Below are positions 1 to 10,484 of a DNA stretch of 64,000 nt, piece by piece. The stretch covers positions 572,625 to 636,624 of the forward strand of contig RPFO01000366.1 of assembly GCA_009746045.1 (NCBI GenBank). Direction: 5' to 3'. The notes under the pieces were generated by a model, which did no database searches, was not told the DNA's origin, and was given only the letters and a program-made list of their open reading frames with translations. A program made the translations under genes and the position numbers. The stretch comes from Mesostigma viride (taxonomy: Eukaryota > Streptophyta > Mesostigmatophyceae > Mesostigmatales > Mesostigmataceae). Position 1 is the first letter of the stretch. Every line of letters begins with the position of its first letter.

Positions 1-88
1 GCCGGGGTGGCTGGGATGCAATGGTGGCCGTCTGCTCCGCTATCTTGGGGACCTGTGTGGCCGGGGCCTCGTGTGGGCGGTGATGGCC

Positions 89-552
89 TCAAGCTTCTTC
101 AGGAGCACGCCATGCACTTGCCCTCCACCTGGTTAAGGCGAGAGACAAGTGCAGCATGCGTTTCCGAAGCCTGCGCCGCGGTGTTAGCGCCGTGAACTGG
201 GGTTGTAGCTTGTGGACGACCTTGGTTTCCACGTTGGAGACCCGGGCTTCCACCGGTTTGAGCGTCGTGTTCAGAGAGGTCAGCTTCTCGGCCAACGGCC
301 AGGTCACGTGCTCCTCCAGCACTGCACGGATGTCATCCTTGCAGAGGGAGGAAGCCGATGTGGCTGTCGGCGCGCAGGCTGGGCTGGGGTGCGGATCCTG
401 GCGACAATTGTGCTCATAGGTAGCTGGAAGTAGCTGCACATGATGGCGATGCGGTGGTTGAGCTCTGGCCTGGCAAGGACCTGAGTCTCCAGGTCGTCGG
501 CGGGGATGGAGTTAGTCTCCATGCTTTGCTGTAGACTAAGTCTCAAAGGCAT
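89..552 (-). pseudogene. degenerate coiled-coil reading frame
   Basis: Two overlapping minus frames carry protein-like sequence. One has a heptad-like stretch (KDDIRAVLEEHVTWPLAEKL and following) typical of a coiled coil; the other begins METNSIPADDLETQVLARP. They would join with one frameshift. I recognise no family. The position next to a decayed retroelement suggests a retroelement or host remnant. Weak call. Confidence 0.25.
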
Positions 553-999
553 TGTGAATACAACGTATGAATAAGCCTTGTAAACCTACGTTGGTATGTG
601 AATATAAATACCACGTGGGCTATGCAGATAGGAATGCTAGTCGAGTCGCATACGTTTCCCTAGATAGGTACTTTGGGTACTGAGGTACGTGACAGATGTC
701 AGTACCCAGTATACGTAGTGTCCTGTCATTGGACGGTACTAGAGTATCCTAGATAGGGACCGTACTGCAGCGTGCATTGATTGTGATCGCACGATGCAGT
801 GACTAGACAGCTACCTGTCATCGTGCGGCCTCGGGCCAACGGTCTGCACCCAACGGTCACTGGCGGCGCAGCCGGTGAGAGGAACGTTGATAAAGGGTAA
901 ACCTATTTTCTAATGAACCAAGCAATTCATTGCTCACAGCCTTCAGTGTTCTCAAGCAATATATCCCACCGCATTCTAACTTGAATTTTATTTGCTACC
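553..999. other. AT-richer non-coding stretch before gag-like ORF
   Basis: No convincing gene. The stretch is more AT-rich than the viral part and has short repeats such as CCTAGATAGG near 659 and 750 and several GTACTG-like words. It could be the leader or a degraded long terminal repeat of the retroelement that follows, but I found no matching copy downstream of the integrase, so an LTR is not supported. Confidence 0.3.
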
Positions 1000-2679
1000 A
1001 TGGCTATCACGAACAAGAATGTCGCTAAGAAGCTTACCTACAACGAGGATGATGATGGGCAGGATCGGCGGATGCCCAGAGACAACAACAAGAAGCCGGC
1101 TGGCGATGCGGCCATTTCCAAGAAAAAGAAAAAGAACAAAAAGACTCACAATGGTTGCCAGGACGAGGGGACGGCGGCTGCAAAGCCGACCGACCTACCC
1201 CCCTCCCCTGCGAGGCCGGAGGCCGAGACGGCTCCCCCCGGGGAGACCGGCTTACCCTCGACTCCGGCGGCCGCCCCAGCCGCAACCACGGCTGGCGCGG
1301 CCATGGCTGCGGAGACCTCGGTGGTAAACCCCACTGAGGCTCCACAGTCCGGCCCCACGTTGCCATCTCTTCGGGAGCGTATGCCCCGTCAGACGGCCTC
1401 GGTGGCACCGGACGGGACGATTACCTTTCGTCCCGCCACATCAAACCTCAATGTCCCTTTCGCCCAGGGACACAACCACATTGAGCTAACGTTTGGGCGA
1501 CCCTCTGTCCCTTCTTCGCAAGAAGAAGGACATGGAGAGTATTAAACTCGCACGGGTGGTGCGAAAACCTGTGGAACCCATCGCGGACAACCAATGTCCG
1601 ACGATGAGGTATCCGACACTGCCAGTCTCCCCGATGGGGAGACTGAGATCAATCTTACCCCAGCGCTCCTGGCGGTCGAGCAGGCCGCGCTGGTGGCAAA
1701 TGAAGAACGCCGAGCGCGGCAGCGGGACCGAGAGGTCCGCCGAGAGGCGGCTTTTCGGCTCGCCGCTAAGCGGCAAGAATATGAAGAGGAGGCCGCCCGT
1801 CGCCTGGCACCCACCAGGCGATGGCGGACGCGTACCGCGAGGCCACCCAGCGGTTACGTGACCTCCTCAAAAATGCTGACTATCCCATGGACTATGCGGA
1901 CAGTCAAGACCTGGCCGAGCTTGCTCGGTCAGCACACTTTAAAACCATGTCCTCCATCACCCAAGCCAGGGTCACGGAGGCCATCTTGGCCAAACATGGG
2001 GTGGTAGCTGAAGAAGCCCCCCCGCTGGAAACCACCAGCAAGAAACCCTCTCCCCCCAACCCCTGCAGTACAAGGAGGGACTGCTGGCCCTGGGCGCGAG
2101 GAAGGGCAAAGAGGCGGACTGTCCAGTCCCCTGCTATGATCATGGGAGACCACTCCCTGACATCCCGAGGATGAGGCTGCCTTTCAGGCAGCCCTCCGGG
2201 AGCATGAGGTACGCAAGGAGATGAAGCGTCTCATGCGGGAGGAGGCCAGAGGAGAGCGGAGGCAGACACCCCTGCCCGCCCCTCCACCGATGGGGCTGGA
2301 CCCAGTGGGGTTACCCGGACACCCCCGGGCTCCCCCGGGCCACCATGACCCCCCTCCCCCTCCCCCACCACCCCAGGTTCGCCCTGTGGGTTGGGGCCCC
2401 CTCCCAACCAGGGGGGGTGGCCAGGACCCCAGGAGGCCCTGGGGGGAGGTGCAGAGGTGCCACAGGCACCCAACAGGCCTGCTGAGGCCCCCCAAGGAGC
2501 GGGGATGTCCTGGAACAGCTCGCCATTCTCCAGGCCAGCTGGCCTCGTTGCAAGATCAGCAGTTAACAGCTAACCAGCTGCAAACTGTCGAGGGCCTGCG
2601 CGCCCTGATGTCGCGGTATGAGCGGGGGACCATCAACCTGGACCCCACCCGCCTGCAACAAGCAACCGACGCTTCTTGA
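1000..2679 (+). pseudogene. gag-like ORF with several frameshifts
   Basis: A start at 1000 opens a Lys-, Ala- and Pro-rich frame to 1545. Protein-like sequence resumes in other frames: an acidic, charged helical segment from 1594, a helical segment from 1821, a Pro-rich segment from 2221, and a final helical segment ending near 2679. One protein with several frameshifts is likelier than four genes. Low complexity, charge and the downstream zinc knuckle and integrase suggest an N-terminal Gag region. Frameshifts and lost starts point to decay. A non-retroviral scaffold gene is the main alternative. Confidence 0.4.
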
Positions 2680-2888
2680 GGGCCAACCCCCCTCTCACAG
2701 GTGTGTTTAACCCTCATAAAAAGGAATCCAAAATCAATATTGCTGGCTTGCCTGAGGGTCACACTGTTGAACAAGCTAAGCAATTTGTTTTTGCTCTGGA
2801 GTATGGGATGGAACCTTAACCTTAGACATCAGTTTAAGGCTCTCAGGGCCTCCTCCACATTCCATCAATCATCTCCTGCAATAGAGCA

Positions 2889-3434
2889 TTGATTCAAACC
2901 TATCAGGAACGCACCCTGACACCTGAAGCAGCCATTGAACAGTGGCCTACCTTTATCACTGATCTGAAACAGCTAGTGCTTACCAATAACCACATGGAAG
3001 CAGTAGAACGTTTCAACTGGCTTGCTGCATATAAGGTGAACAAGAATAACCTCTCTGGGGATGCAAAAACATACAGGGTAATGATTGAGAAAGACCTTGA
3101 GCTTCTCAAGCTCCAACCAAGGTATCTCATCCACACCTGGCTAACAAAAGCTAATTTGCAACCTTCTGTCCTGGCTACCCTGCTTACAGGCCTCAAGTCC
3201 CTCTGGGACAACTTCAGAGCTGCCATGCTCTATATCGAGGAGGCAGTGGACCCCCTGGGTACTGGCAACAACCAGGCCCAGGACCCCAAGGTCCAGGGTG
3301 TCCAAGGCCACAAACGCAAGGGGCAGGCCAGCCAGGGGGGAGCACCCAAGACCCACAAGTCCTCCCACCAAGGGGGCAGTGGCTCACAGGGGCGTGGCAA
3401 CACGTGGCACCGTGTGCCCCTGCATGGCAACCCC

Positions 3435-3471
<37 letters not shown>

Positions 3472-3565
3472 GGTCCCAGCAGGGCAACAATAACAACAGG
3501 TCCCAACAGGGCCAAAACAACAACAACAACAGGTCCCAGCAGGGCCAGAACCGGTCCCAGCAGGG

Positions 3566-3596
<31 letters not shown>

Positions 3597-4877
3597 CAGC
3601 CTGGCAACCCTGGGGGGTCCATAAGGTGCCTGAGGTGCTTCCAACGAGGGCACGCACGGCACAACTGCCCCAACAACGACTCCCTGGCCAACGGGGTGGA
3701 TCTCTGCCCGGGCTGCTGGCACGCACGTCATCCCCTGGGGCCTCCAGGCAGCCGTTGCAACAGGCCTCGCTACCCAAATCAATGTGAGTTCACTCACCTT
3801 ATGTACTCTGAGGATGATGATCTCATTACCATTGGGGATGGCAACCAGGGCATAATTGATTTTGAGGCAGCAACCTTACTGTCCTCCCAACACCCTGTTC
3901 TGGAACCTTACATAAAAGCACTAACCCCTACTGTTGACAACTCCATAGATATCAAGGAGCTTGCTCATCAGCTGCACCTAGCCATGGGTCATGAAACAGT
4001 GGCTGAGGAACTGGCCAGACGGCTGGGGGGTAGTAGCATGGGAAAACAACTCAGGAATGCAGTAAAACTGGCTAGACAACACTGTCAAGAATGTCAGTTC
4101 AATAGCCCCAAACCTCAAAAATGGCATACTGCAACTCCTTCCACCAATAGGGGCATGATAGTGGGGGATGTGATGCACATCAACAAAGATGTCCAACCCT
4201 ACCTGATCCTAAAAGACTCATGGTCCAGGTTCACAGTCATGGAACCCTTACCTGGCATGTCTGCAGGGCAGCTACGTGTTGCACTCATGATTGCTTTACC
4301 CAGATTCTACCCAGTTGACAGAATTTTGCTTGATCAACAATTTTCTTGTCTGACTGACCTGGAAGGGTGTGAAGCAATAGAGATTGCTGGGCTGGAAGAT
4401 CATGAGGGTCAGGGGGTCATTGAAAGAACCATCAGATCTGTCAAAACCCTACTAGCCAAAAATCCTTCTAAGGATGCTACTTCAGGGGTCTATTGTGACA
4501 GGGCACTCTGGTGTCATGAAATGTGCACAACCCTAAACATGAGACCTGTCTTGCATGCCACGTGGGGTGAAGTAATCCCAGCAGGCCTGCAGGCAGGTGT
4601 ATATCCCCCAGAGGTGATAGCACTGTACAACACTGCACGTGCACAAACCTCAGCAAAACTGGCAGAAAAAGATAAAACCCATTCCAGGCCAGTATTCCAA
4701 AAAGGTGATCAAGTTCTCTATTACAAGGAAAACAGCTTTGGTAAGGTTGGAACTTGGCTAGGTCCAGTTACCATCCGTGGATTTACCAAAAACAGCAAGA
4801 CCGTGGAGGTCAAGCCCAGCAACTACGTGAGCTACCCCCCAGAGCCTCTGCAGCCCCCAGTCCCCTGGACCCCCTAG
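2889..4877 (+). CDS. Gag-zinc knuckle-integrase fusion lacking reverse transcriptase
   Basis: Residues 1-110 look like a Gag helical region. A Gln/Asn-rich stretch near 180-235 comes from AAC repeats, and a CCHC knuckle (CLRCFQRGHARHNC) sits near 246-260. A second half then resembles retroelement integrase: an HHCC zinc-binding region (about 360-405), acidic triad candidates in GDVMHI (427), LLDQQF (480) and GVIERT (about 510), and the basic C-terminal domain beginning GDQVLYY (606). Protease, reverse transcriptase and RNase H should lie between knuckle and integrase in Ty1/Ty3-type elements; only about 100 residues are there. The frame is open upstream to about 2846 without an ATG, so the 5' end is broken. 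Its last 20 or so codons are duplicated, inverted, at the far end of the palindrome. Confidence 0.7.
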
Positions 4878-5629
4878 ACCCCCTAGACCCCTTGGACCCC
4901 CCGGAGCCCCCGGTCCGAACAGAAGTCCTGTAATCTCCACCGCCGCCGTCGCCTGTCCCGGCCCCGGGAGGCGGCGAAGGGGCAAACGAGGGGGAGAAGG
5001 TAATCCACCTCCGACCGGCGAGAGGGGCCGGAGAGGCCCCGCCGATTTCGCTCGCCCCCCGCCCCGGCCCTCCCGATGGGCGACGCTTGCTTGGATTCTC
5101 TTGCACTACTTTTTTTAGACTCTTTCAAAAATAATTATATGGGTAATGAAAAATTGCAAAGGGTATAGGCTATATATAGGGCTATATATACAGGAATAAT
5201 ATTTCCCGGGGTGGCTGAAAAAGAAGTCGTGCACGAGAATCCACTCCACCTCCGATGGTCGGGGGCGGCGGGAGAGGTGGCGGCAGGTTCGCTCGCCCCC
5301 GTCCCGGGTCCGTCGCGCCCCGAGTCTGGATGTGTTTGAAACGTCCTTTTCCCTCCTGGAGGGGCGGCGCGGGCGGGTGGGGGTCGAGGGTGGATGAGAA
5401 TGCGTGGTTTCGGTCGGGCTTCTTTTGGGCTCGGATCCGTTCCAGTCTGCGTCCCGGCGCCCCCCGGGCCGGGGTTGGGAGGGGGTTGCGCTCGCCCCCG
5501 GGACGGCCGTGTGGGTGGTCCGCTACCCTGGGCCCGGCGACCCTGAGTAAGTGACGGGTGCAAGTCTACGTCCCGGCGCCCCCCGGGCCGGGGTTGGGAG
5601 GGGGTTGCGCTTACGGGGGAGGGAATAAA
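4878..5629. other. GC-rich non-coding part of left palindrome arm
   Basis: No supported gene. It contains G/C-rich blocks, the AT-rich block TATATATAGGGCTATATATA near 5170, and two copies of a block (5446-5505 and 5568-5613) holding GGCGCCCCCCGGGCCGGGG. The AT-rich block could be a promoter for the downstream zinc/HNH-like gene. The same sequence lies inverted at 8138-8890. Confidence 0.6.
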
Positions 5630-6558
5630 ATGTGGGGGTACGATAACAGCGGCGACGGGCGAGAAACGGAGATGGCAACCCCGGAGTTCTACGTGACGAA
5701 CGACGCGGAGGACAAGTGGCGCCAGAGGGTGGGGTCTTCGGTGCAGACCTTCAACTCTGCCCTGCGGTACAAGTGCGCGAAGACGGGGAGGGGGTTCAAG
5801 CGTTTCCGCGAGTCGAAGGCCCGCGACATGTGGGACGGCAAGTGCGCCAAGTGCGCGACCCCGATCCGCTTCCACTCGTCGTCGGAGGTCCCCCGCATGG
5901 GGATCCTGGTGCGTTATCTGGTCCCGGACGGCGCGGGGCTGTCTCTGACCGAGTCGTCGACGGGCATGCCCCCCGAGTGGAGGTGCGGGCGTTGCAGGGT
6001 GGGCCCTCTGGAATCGGAGTACGACGAGCTGAAGCACCTCAGGATGGAGGAGGAGTACCTGCGCGCCCGGAAGGGGCTGCCCATCCCGGACGACTCCCCG
6101 CCCGTGCTGCCCTTCCCGGAGGCGGCACCGGCCGGGAAGCGGCCCAGGAGCCCTTGCCAGCATTACGGGGAGTGCCCCCCGATGTCGACCCCGCGGTGTG
6201 GTCGCACGTGAAGAAAGCGTTCTACGGCGTGCAGTCGAGGGTGAAGGCCGACCTGCCCCTGAGCTGGCAGTCCACGCCCCACGGGGAGCGAGACCTGTCC
6301 CCGCGCCTGCTGGAGGCCGTCAGGAAACTGGAGAGCCAGGAGTGGCGCTGCGGCCACTGCGAGGGGCGGATGTCGCTGGACTCCCCTGAGCTCGCCCCGT
6401 CCCCCGACAAGACGGACACGTTCGACAGGACGTACTTCCCCGACAACTACAGGTGGCTGCACGCGGGGTGCAACCGGGCCAAAGCCGTGGACGACTCCAT
6501 AGACCAGTGCAGGCGCAGGATGGCGGAGTACGAGAAGCTGCCGGACCCCGTGGAATGA
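5630..6558 (+). pseudogene. zinc/HNH-like protein, left arm copy (frameshifted)
   Basis: The ATG at 5630 is in frame here. The product has paired Cys motifs (GKCAKC; WRCGRC) and a C-terminal WRCGHC ... LHAGCNRAK region like the zinc-binding frame of some HNH/His-Me-finger endonucleases, though the catalytic His is not obvious. A run of 6 C at about 6175 breaks the frame after YGECPP; the mirror copy has 7 C and reads through. The gene points toward the palindrome centre. Function is inferred: possibly a homing-type or recombination endonuclease. I do not recognise a named family. Confidence 0.6.
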
Positions 6559-6645
6559 TGAACGCCGTATGCTAATAAAGACACCCCTCGTCCAATGCCA
6601 CGTGTCACCTCATCGCTAGACAGTCCCAAAGCAAAAAGGGCCAAA

Positions 6646-6766
6646 GCATAAGGGGCTGGTTTCAAACAGGGTGGGCCAGCATAAGAGGCTGGTTTCAAAC
6701 AGGGTTCGCCAGCATAAGGGGCTGGTTTCAAACAGGGTGGGCCGGGTTTGACAGCATAAGGGCCGG
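6646..6766 (+). repeat. 33 bp tandem repeat, left arm
   Basis: Three copies of a 33 bp unit (GCATAAGGGGCTGGTTTCAA plus CAGGGTGGGCCA) start at 6646, 6679 and 6712, with a partial copy at 6754. It follows the stop of the zinc/HNH-like gene and is mirrored at about 7001-7121. It is an inner part of the palindrome arms. No function can be read from it. Confidence 0.85.
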
Positions 6767-7000
6767 TGCGGTTACTGGAAAAAATATCTAACCCCATGGT
6801 ATAGGATATACCTGAGAGTCTAGGCCCCTACCGGCCCTGTCCAGGGCCTGCCATGGGACATGTCCCCGGGACTGATCAGAAACGTTTCTGATCAGTCCCG
6901 GGGACATGTCCCATGGCAGGCCCTGGACAGGGCCGGTAGGGGCCTAGACTCTCAGGTATATCCTATACCATGGGGTTAGATATTTTTTCCAGTAACCGCA

Positions 7001-7121
7001 CCGGCCCTTATGCTGTCAAACCCGGCCCACCCTGTTTGAAACCAGCCCCTTATGCTGGCGAACCCTGTTTGAAACCAGCCTCTTATGCTGGCCCACCCTG
7101 TTTGAAACCAGCCCCTTATGC
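7001..7121 (-). repeat. 33 bp tandem repeat, right arm
   Basis: Mirror image of the tandem repeat at 6646-6766, with the same unit number and order. Confidence 0.85.
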
Positions 7122-7207
7122 TTTGGCCCTTTTTGCTTTGGGACTGTCTAGCGATGAGGTGACACGTGGCATTGGACGAGGGTGTCTTTATTAGCATACG
7201 GCGTTCA

Positions 7208-8134
7208 TCATTCCACGGGGTCCGGCAGCTTCTCGTACTCCGCCATCCTGCGCCTGCACTGGTCTATGGAGTCGTCCACGGCTTTGGCCCGGTTGCACCC
7301 CGCGTGCAGCCACCTGTAGTTGTCGGGGAAGTACGTCCTGTCGAACGTGTCCGTCTTGTCGGGGGACGGGGCGAGCTCAGGGGAGTCCAGCGACATCCGC
7401 CCCTCGCAGTGGCCGCAGCGCCACTCCTGGCTCTCCAGTTTCCTGACGGCCTCCAGCAGGCGCGGGGACAGGTCTCGCTCCCCGTGGGGCGTGGACTGCC
7501 AGCTCAGGGGCAGGTCGGCCTTCACCCTCGACTGCACGCCGTAGAACGCTTTCTTCACGTGCGACCACACCGCGGGGTCGACATCGGGGGGGCACTCCCC
7601 GTAATGCTGGCAAGGGCTCCTGGGCCGCTTCCCGGCCGGTGCCGCCTCCGGGAAGGGCAGCACGGGCGGGGAGTCGTCCGGGATGGGCAGCCCCTTCCGG
7701 GCGCGCAGGTACTCCTCCTCCATCCTGAGGTGCTTCAGCTCGTCGTACTCCGATTCCAGAGGGCCCACCCTGCAACGCCCGCACCTCCACTCGGGGGGCA
7801 TGCCCGTCGACGACTCGGTCAGAGACAGCCCCGCGCCGTCCGGGACCAGATAACGCACCAGGATCCCCATGCGGGGGACCTCCGACGACGAGTGGAAGCG
7901 GATCGGGGTCGCGCACTTGGCGCACTTGCCGTCCCACATGTCGCGGGCCTTCGACTCGCGGAAACGCTTGAACCCCCTCCCCGTCTTCGCGCACTTGTAC
8001 CGCAGGGCAGAGTTGAAGGTCTGCACCGAAGACCCCACCCTCTGGCGCCACTTGTCCTCCGCGTCGTTCGTCACGTAGAACTCCGGGGTTGCCATCTCCG
8101 TTTCTCGCCCGTCGCCGCTGTTATCGTACCCCAC
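7208..8134 (-). CDS. zinc/HNH-like protein, right arm copy (full-length frame)
   Basis: This 308-codon frame is the continuous version of the protein seen broken in the left arm. Cys pairs occur in GKCAKC, WRCGRC and WRCGHC, and the C-terminal LHAGCNRAK resembles the CN..K end of HNH/endonuclease VII-like zinc folds; the usual catalytic DH pair is not clear. The ATG used by the left copy is out of frame here because a G run is one base shorter, so the first in-frame ATG is at 8095 (295 aa). One repeat arm therefore repairs each defect of the other. The gene points toward the palindrome centre. Confidence 0.6.
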   Translation of the reverse strand: MGYDNSGDGRETEMATPEFYVTNDAEDKWRQRVGSSVQTFNSALRYKCAKTGRGFKRFRESKARDMWDGKCAKCATPIRFHSSSEVPRMGILVRYLVPDGAGLSLTESSTGMPPEWRCGRCRVGPLESEYDELKHLRMEEEYLRARKGLPIPDDSPPVLPFPEAAPAGKRPRSPCQHYGECPPDVDPAVWSHVKKAFYGVQSRVKADLPLSWQSTPHGERDLSPRLLEAVRKLESQEWRCGHCEGRMSLDSPELAPSPDKTDTFDRTYFPDNYRWLHAGCNRAKAVDDSIDQCRRRMAEYEKLPDPVE

Positions 8135-8938
8135 ATTTTATTCCCTCCCCCGTAAGCGCAACCCCTCCCAACCCCGGCCCGGGGGGCGCCGGGACGTAGA
8201 CTTGCACCCGTCACTTACTCAGGGTCGCCGGGCCCAGGGTAGCGGACCACCCACACGGCCGTCCCGGGGGGCGAGCGCAACCCCTCCCAACCCCGGCCCG
8301 GGGGGCGCCGGGACGCAGACTGGAACGGATCCGAGCCCAAAAGAAGCCCGACCGAAACCACGCATTCTCATCCACCCTCGACCCCCCACCCGCCCGCGCC
8401 GCCCCTCCAGGAGGGAAAAGGACGTTTCAAACACATCCAGACTCGGGGCGCGACGGACCCGGGACGGGGGGCGAGCGAACCTGCCGCCACCTCTCCCGCC
8501 GCCCCCGACCATCGGAGGTGGAGTGGATTCTCGTGCACGACTTCTTTTTCAGCCACCCCGGGAAATATTATTCCTGTATATATAGCCCTATATATAGCCT
8601 ATACCCTTTGCAATTTTTCATTACCCATATAATTATTTTTGAAAGAGTCTAAAAAAGAAGTAGTGCAAGAGAATCCAAGCAAGCGTCGCCCATCGGGAGG
8701 GCCGGGGCGGGGGCGAGCGAAATCGGCGGGGCCTCTCCGGCCCCTCTCGCCGGTCGGAGGTGGATTACCTTCTCCCCCTCGTTTGCCCCTTCGCCGCCTC
8801 CCGGGGCCGGGACAGGCGACGGCGGCGGTGGAGATTACAGGACTTCTGTTCGGACCGGGGGCTCCGGGGGGTCCAAGGGGTCTAGGGGGTCTAGGGGGTC
8901 CAGGGGGACTGGGGGCTGCAGAGGCTCTGGGGGGGTAG

Positions 8939-9020
8939 CTCACGTAGTTGCTGGGAAGGCTTTAGGGTGGCTTTCACCGTGGCTAAGGCACCCCTAAACC
9001 CTTCCCAGCAACTGCGTGAG
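8939..9020. repeat. inverted repeat at outer edge of right palindrome arm
   Basis: 8939-8967 and 8991-9020 are reverse complements with about two mismatches (CTCACGTAGTTGCTGGGAAG against CTTCCCAGCAACTGCGTGAG), enclosing a spacer of about 23 bp. The first half overlaps the point where the large palindrome stops matching. It could mark the mobile unit's end or the site where fold-back began. Confidence 0.7.
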
Positions 9021-9323
9021 TGACCCCCTCTTTTCCCCCTGTTCCCCCCTGCGTGTCCCCCCGTTCCGCGCCGAGTGCTTGGGGACCCCGCAGCGTGTCC
9101 CCCCTGCGTGTTCCCCCGTTCCCCCTGCGTGTCCCCCGTTCCGCGCCGAGTGCTTGTCTGTTTCCCTGTTCCCCCCGCGCGTGATTGTCTGTCCCCCGCG
9201 CGCGAGTCCGTGATCGAGAGTACGAGTGGCAAGTCCGTGATCAGAAACGTCTCCGCTGGCGGTGTGCGTGCGTTTATGGTCGCGCAAAAATAATCTCGTC
9301 GTTCGGCATATCAGTGTCGCGCC
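9021..9323. other. C-rich tandemly repetitive spacer
   Basis: No supported gene. A block with CCCCCGTTCCGCGCCGAGTG occurs near 9059 and 9136, separated by CCCCTGCGTGT units. Near 9238 lies TGATCAGAAACGT, which matches half of the palindrome centre. It ends in the leader of the gene at 9324. Confidence 0.5.
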
Positions 9324-10442
9324 ATGACGCATCCGGGTTGGTTGTCCGAGGCGCGTCTGATGTGCGAGTTCGTGGGCGCGTGCGTGCAGCCGTCGTCGCA
9401 CATCCAGGAGTGGCCGGTGGCGGGCAAGCTGGCGGACGCCTTCAACGCGTTCCTCGCGGCGAAGGGTCTGCCCCCGTACGCCGCGTCCCGGCTGGCAGGC
9501 CCCTGCCCGGGGGCGGACGACCTGGCCCTGTGGTCCGGCGTGCTGGCGGGCAAGGGGGGCGTGCTGATGCACGTGGCGGGGGTCGCTGGGGGCGAGAGCG
9601 GGGGGTGGTACTGGGCGCAGAACGTGTCGCTGGTCCATCCGGCTCCCGTGCCCTCGGACGGGGAGGTGAAGCCGTTCCCCCCTTGGTTCAACGGGGAGCG
9701 TTTCCTGGCTGCCCGCGAGGCGGGCAAGAGGCGCGAGGAGATGCGCAGGTGGGTGAGCGCGTACGCGGGCGAGCACGGGCTGTTCGCGGAGATCACGGAG
9801 GAGGAGGAGTCGTTCCTGGAGGAGTGCCACGGCTACCCCGAGGGCGAGATGGCGGACCTGAAGGGCCTGCGCGAGATCCGCGCGCACATGGCGAAGGTGG
9901 GCGGCGCGCCCCCCGCGTGGATGAACGAGCGCGTCCGCGAGATCCGCGAGCGGCTCACGGCGGCGTTCAGCCGCAAGCAGGGTTCGTCCTCGCGCTGGCG
10001 CCTGCGCGACAACCAGGCGGGCGACGCGCTGACGGCGCGGCTGAAGTGGCGGTCGGCGGAGGAGGAGGAGCACGACCTGCAGGGGTCGGGCGAGGCGCGG
10101 GGCGGGCGCGAGGAGGAGGGCAAGGAGCGCGAGGCGGCGGCGCTGGACACGTACCTGCGGCTGTTCCTGCAGCACAGCGACCTGGTGGTCCTGGAACGCG
10201 GCGGGCGCCTGCCGCTGGCGGAGTTCCGCCGCCTGTTCTTCGTGGAGTACCTCCAGAACGGCAGCCGCATGACGCGGCGAGTGCCCAACGCGGACCTGGC
10301 CGCCCTGCTGGCCCCCCACGGGGTCGCCGTGACAGGAAACGTGCGCATGGGCAGCGGGGAGGAGGAGAAGCGCACGGTGTGGGTGACGGGGGTGGCCCGG
10401 AGGGCGCTAGGAACGACGCGTAATAATAATAATGATGAATAA
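9324..10442 (+). CDS. hypothetical 372 aa charged protein
   Basis: An intact frame with ATG at 9324 and strong GC3 bias. There is no domain I can name with confidence. The middle (about residues 120-270) is highly charged and helical; the C-terminal 90 residues (from YLRLFLQHSDL) are folded-looking and could be a winged-helix-like domain, ending in a hydrophilic Asn-rich tail. It is the first clearly intact gene right of the palindrome. Hypothetical viral protein. Confidence 0.7.
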   Translation: MTHPGWLSEARLMCEFVGACVQPSSHIQEWPVAGKLADAFNAFLAAKGLPPYAASRLAGPCPGADDLALWSGVLAGKGGVLMHVAGVAGGESGGWYWAQNVSLVHPAPVPSDGEVKPFPPWFNGERFLAAREAGKRREEMRRWVSAYAGEHGLFAEITEEEESFLEECHGYPEGEMADLKGLREIRAHMAKVGGAPPAWMNERVREIRERLTAAFSRKQGSSSRWRLRDNQAGDALTARLKWRSAEEEEHDLQGSGEARGGREEEGKEREAAALDTYLRLFLQHSDLVVLERGGRLPLAEFRRLFFVEYLQNGSRMTRRVPNADLAALLAPHGVAVTGNVRMGSGEEEKRTVWVTGVARRALGTTRNNNNDE

Positions 10443-10484
10443 AACCTCGATGGATGCAATACAGTGAGCGCAAATGCACGGTAT

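Larger units (their letters stand above)
4815..8955. repeat. 4.1 kb near-perfect palindrome (inverted repeat, no spacer)
   Basis: Sequence left of 6883/6884 reappears reverse-complemented to the right. The centre is TGATCAGAAACGTTTCTGATCA with no loop. Arms are about 2.07 kb; identity runs from CCCAGCAAC at 4815 to its mirror at about 8955 and then stops abruptly. Differences are mostly 1-2 base changes in G/C runs (6 versus 7 C at 6175, 5 versus 4 G near 5632, an extra C near 5060). The left arm starts inside the integrase ORF, so the right arm carries an inverted copy of that gene's end. Options are a recent inverted duplication, a fold-back replication product, a resolved hairpin end, or an amplification/assembly chimera. 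Confidence 0.93.

Noticed and set aside
3214-3797. Cys-rich and Val/Leu-rich frames on the minus strand
   Set aside because: They are the complement of the AAC (Asn/Gln) repeat in the Gag-integrase ORF; all three minus frames give homopolymers.
4815-8955. proof of a hairpin genome end
   Set aside because: Unlike a linear virus end, unrelated unique sequence continues on both sides, and the left side is retroelement; a dimer junction cannot be told from a chimera here.
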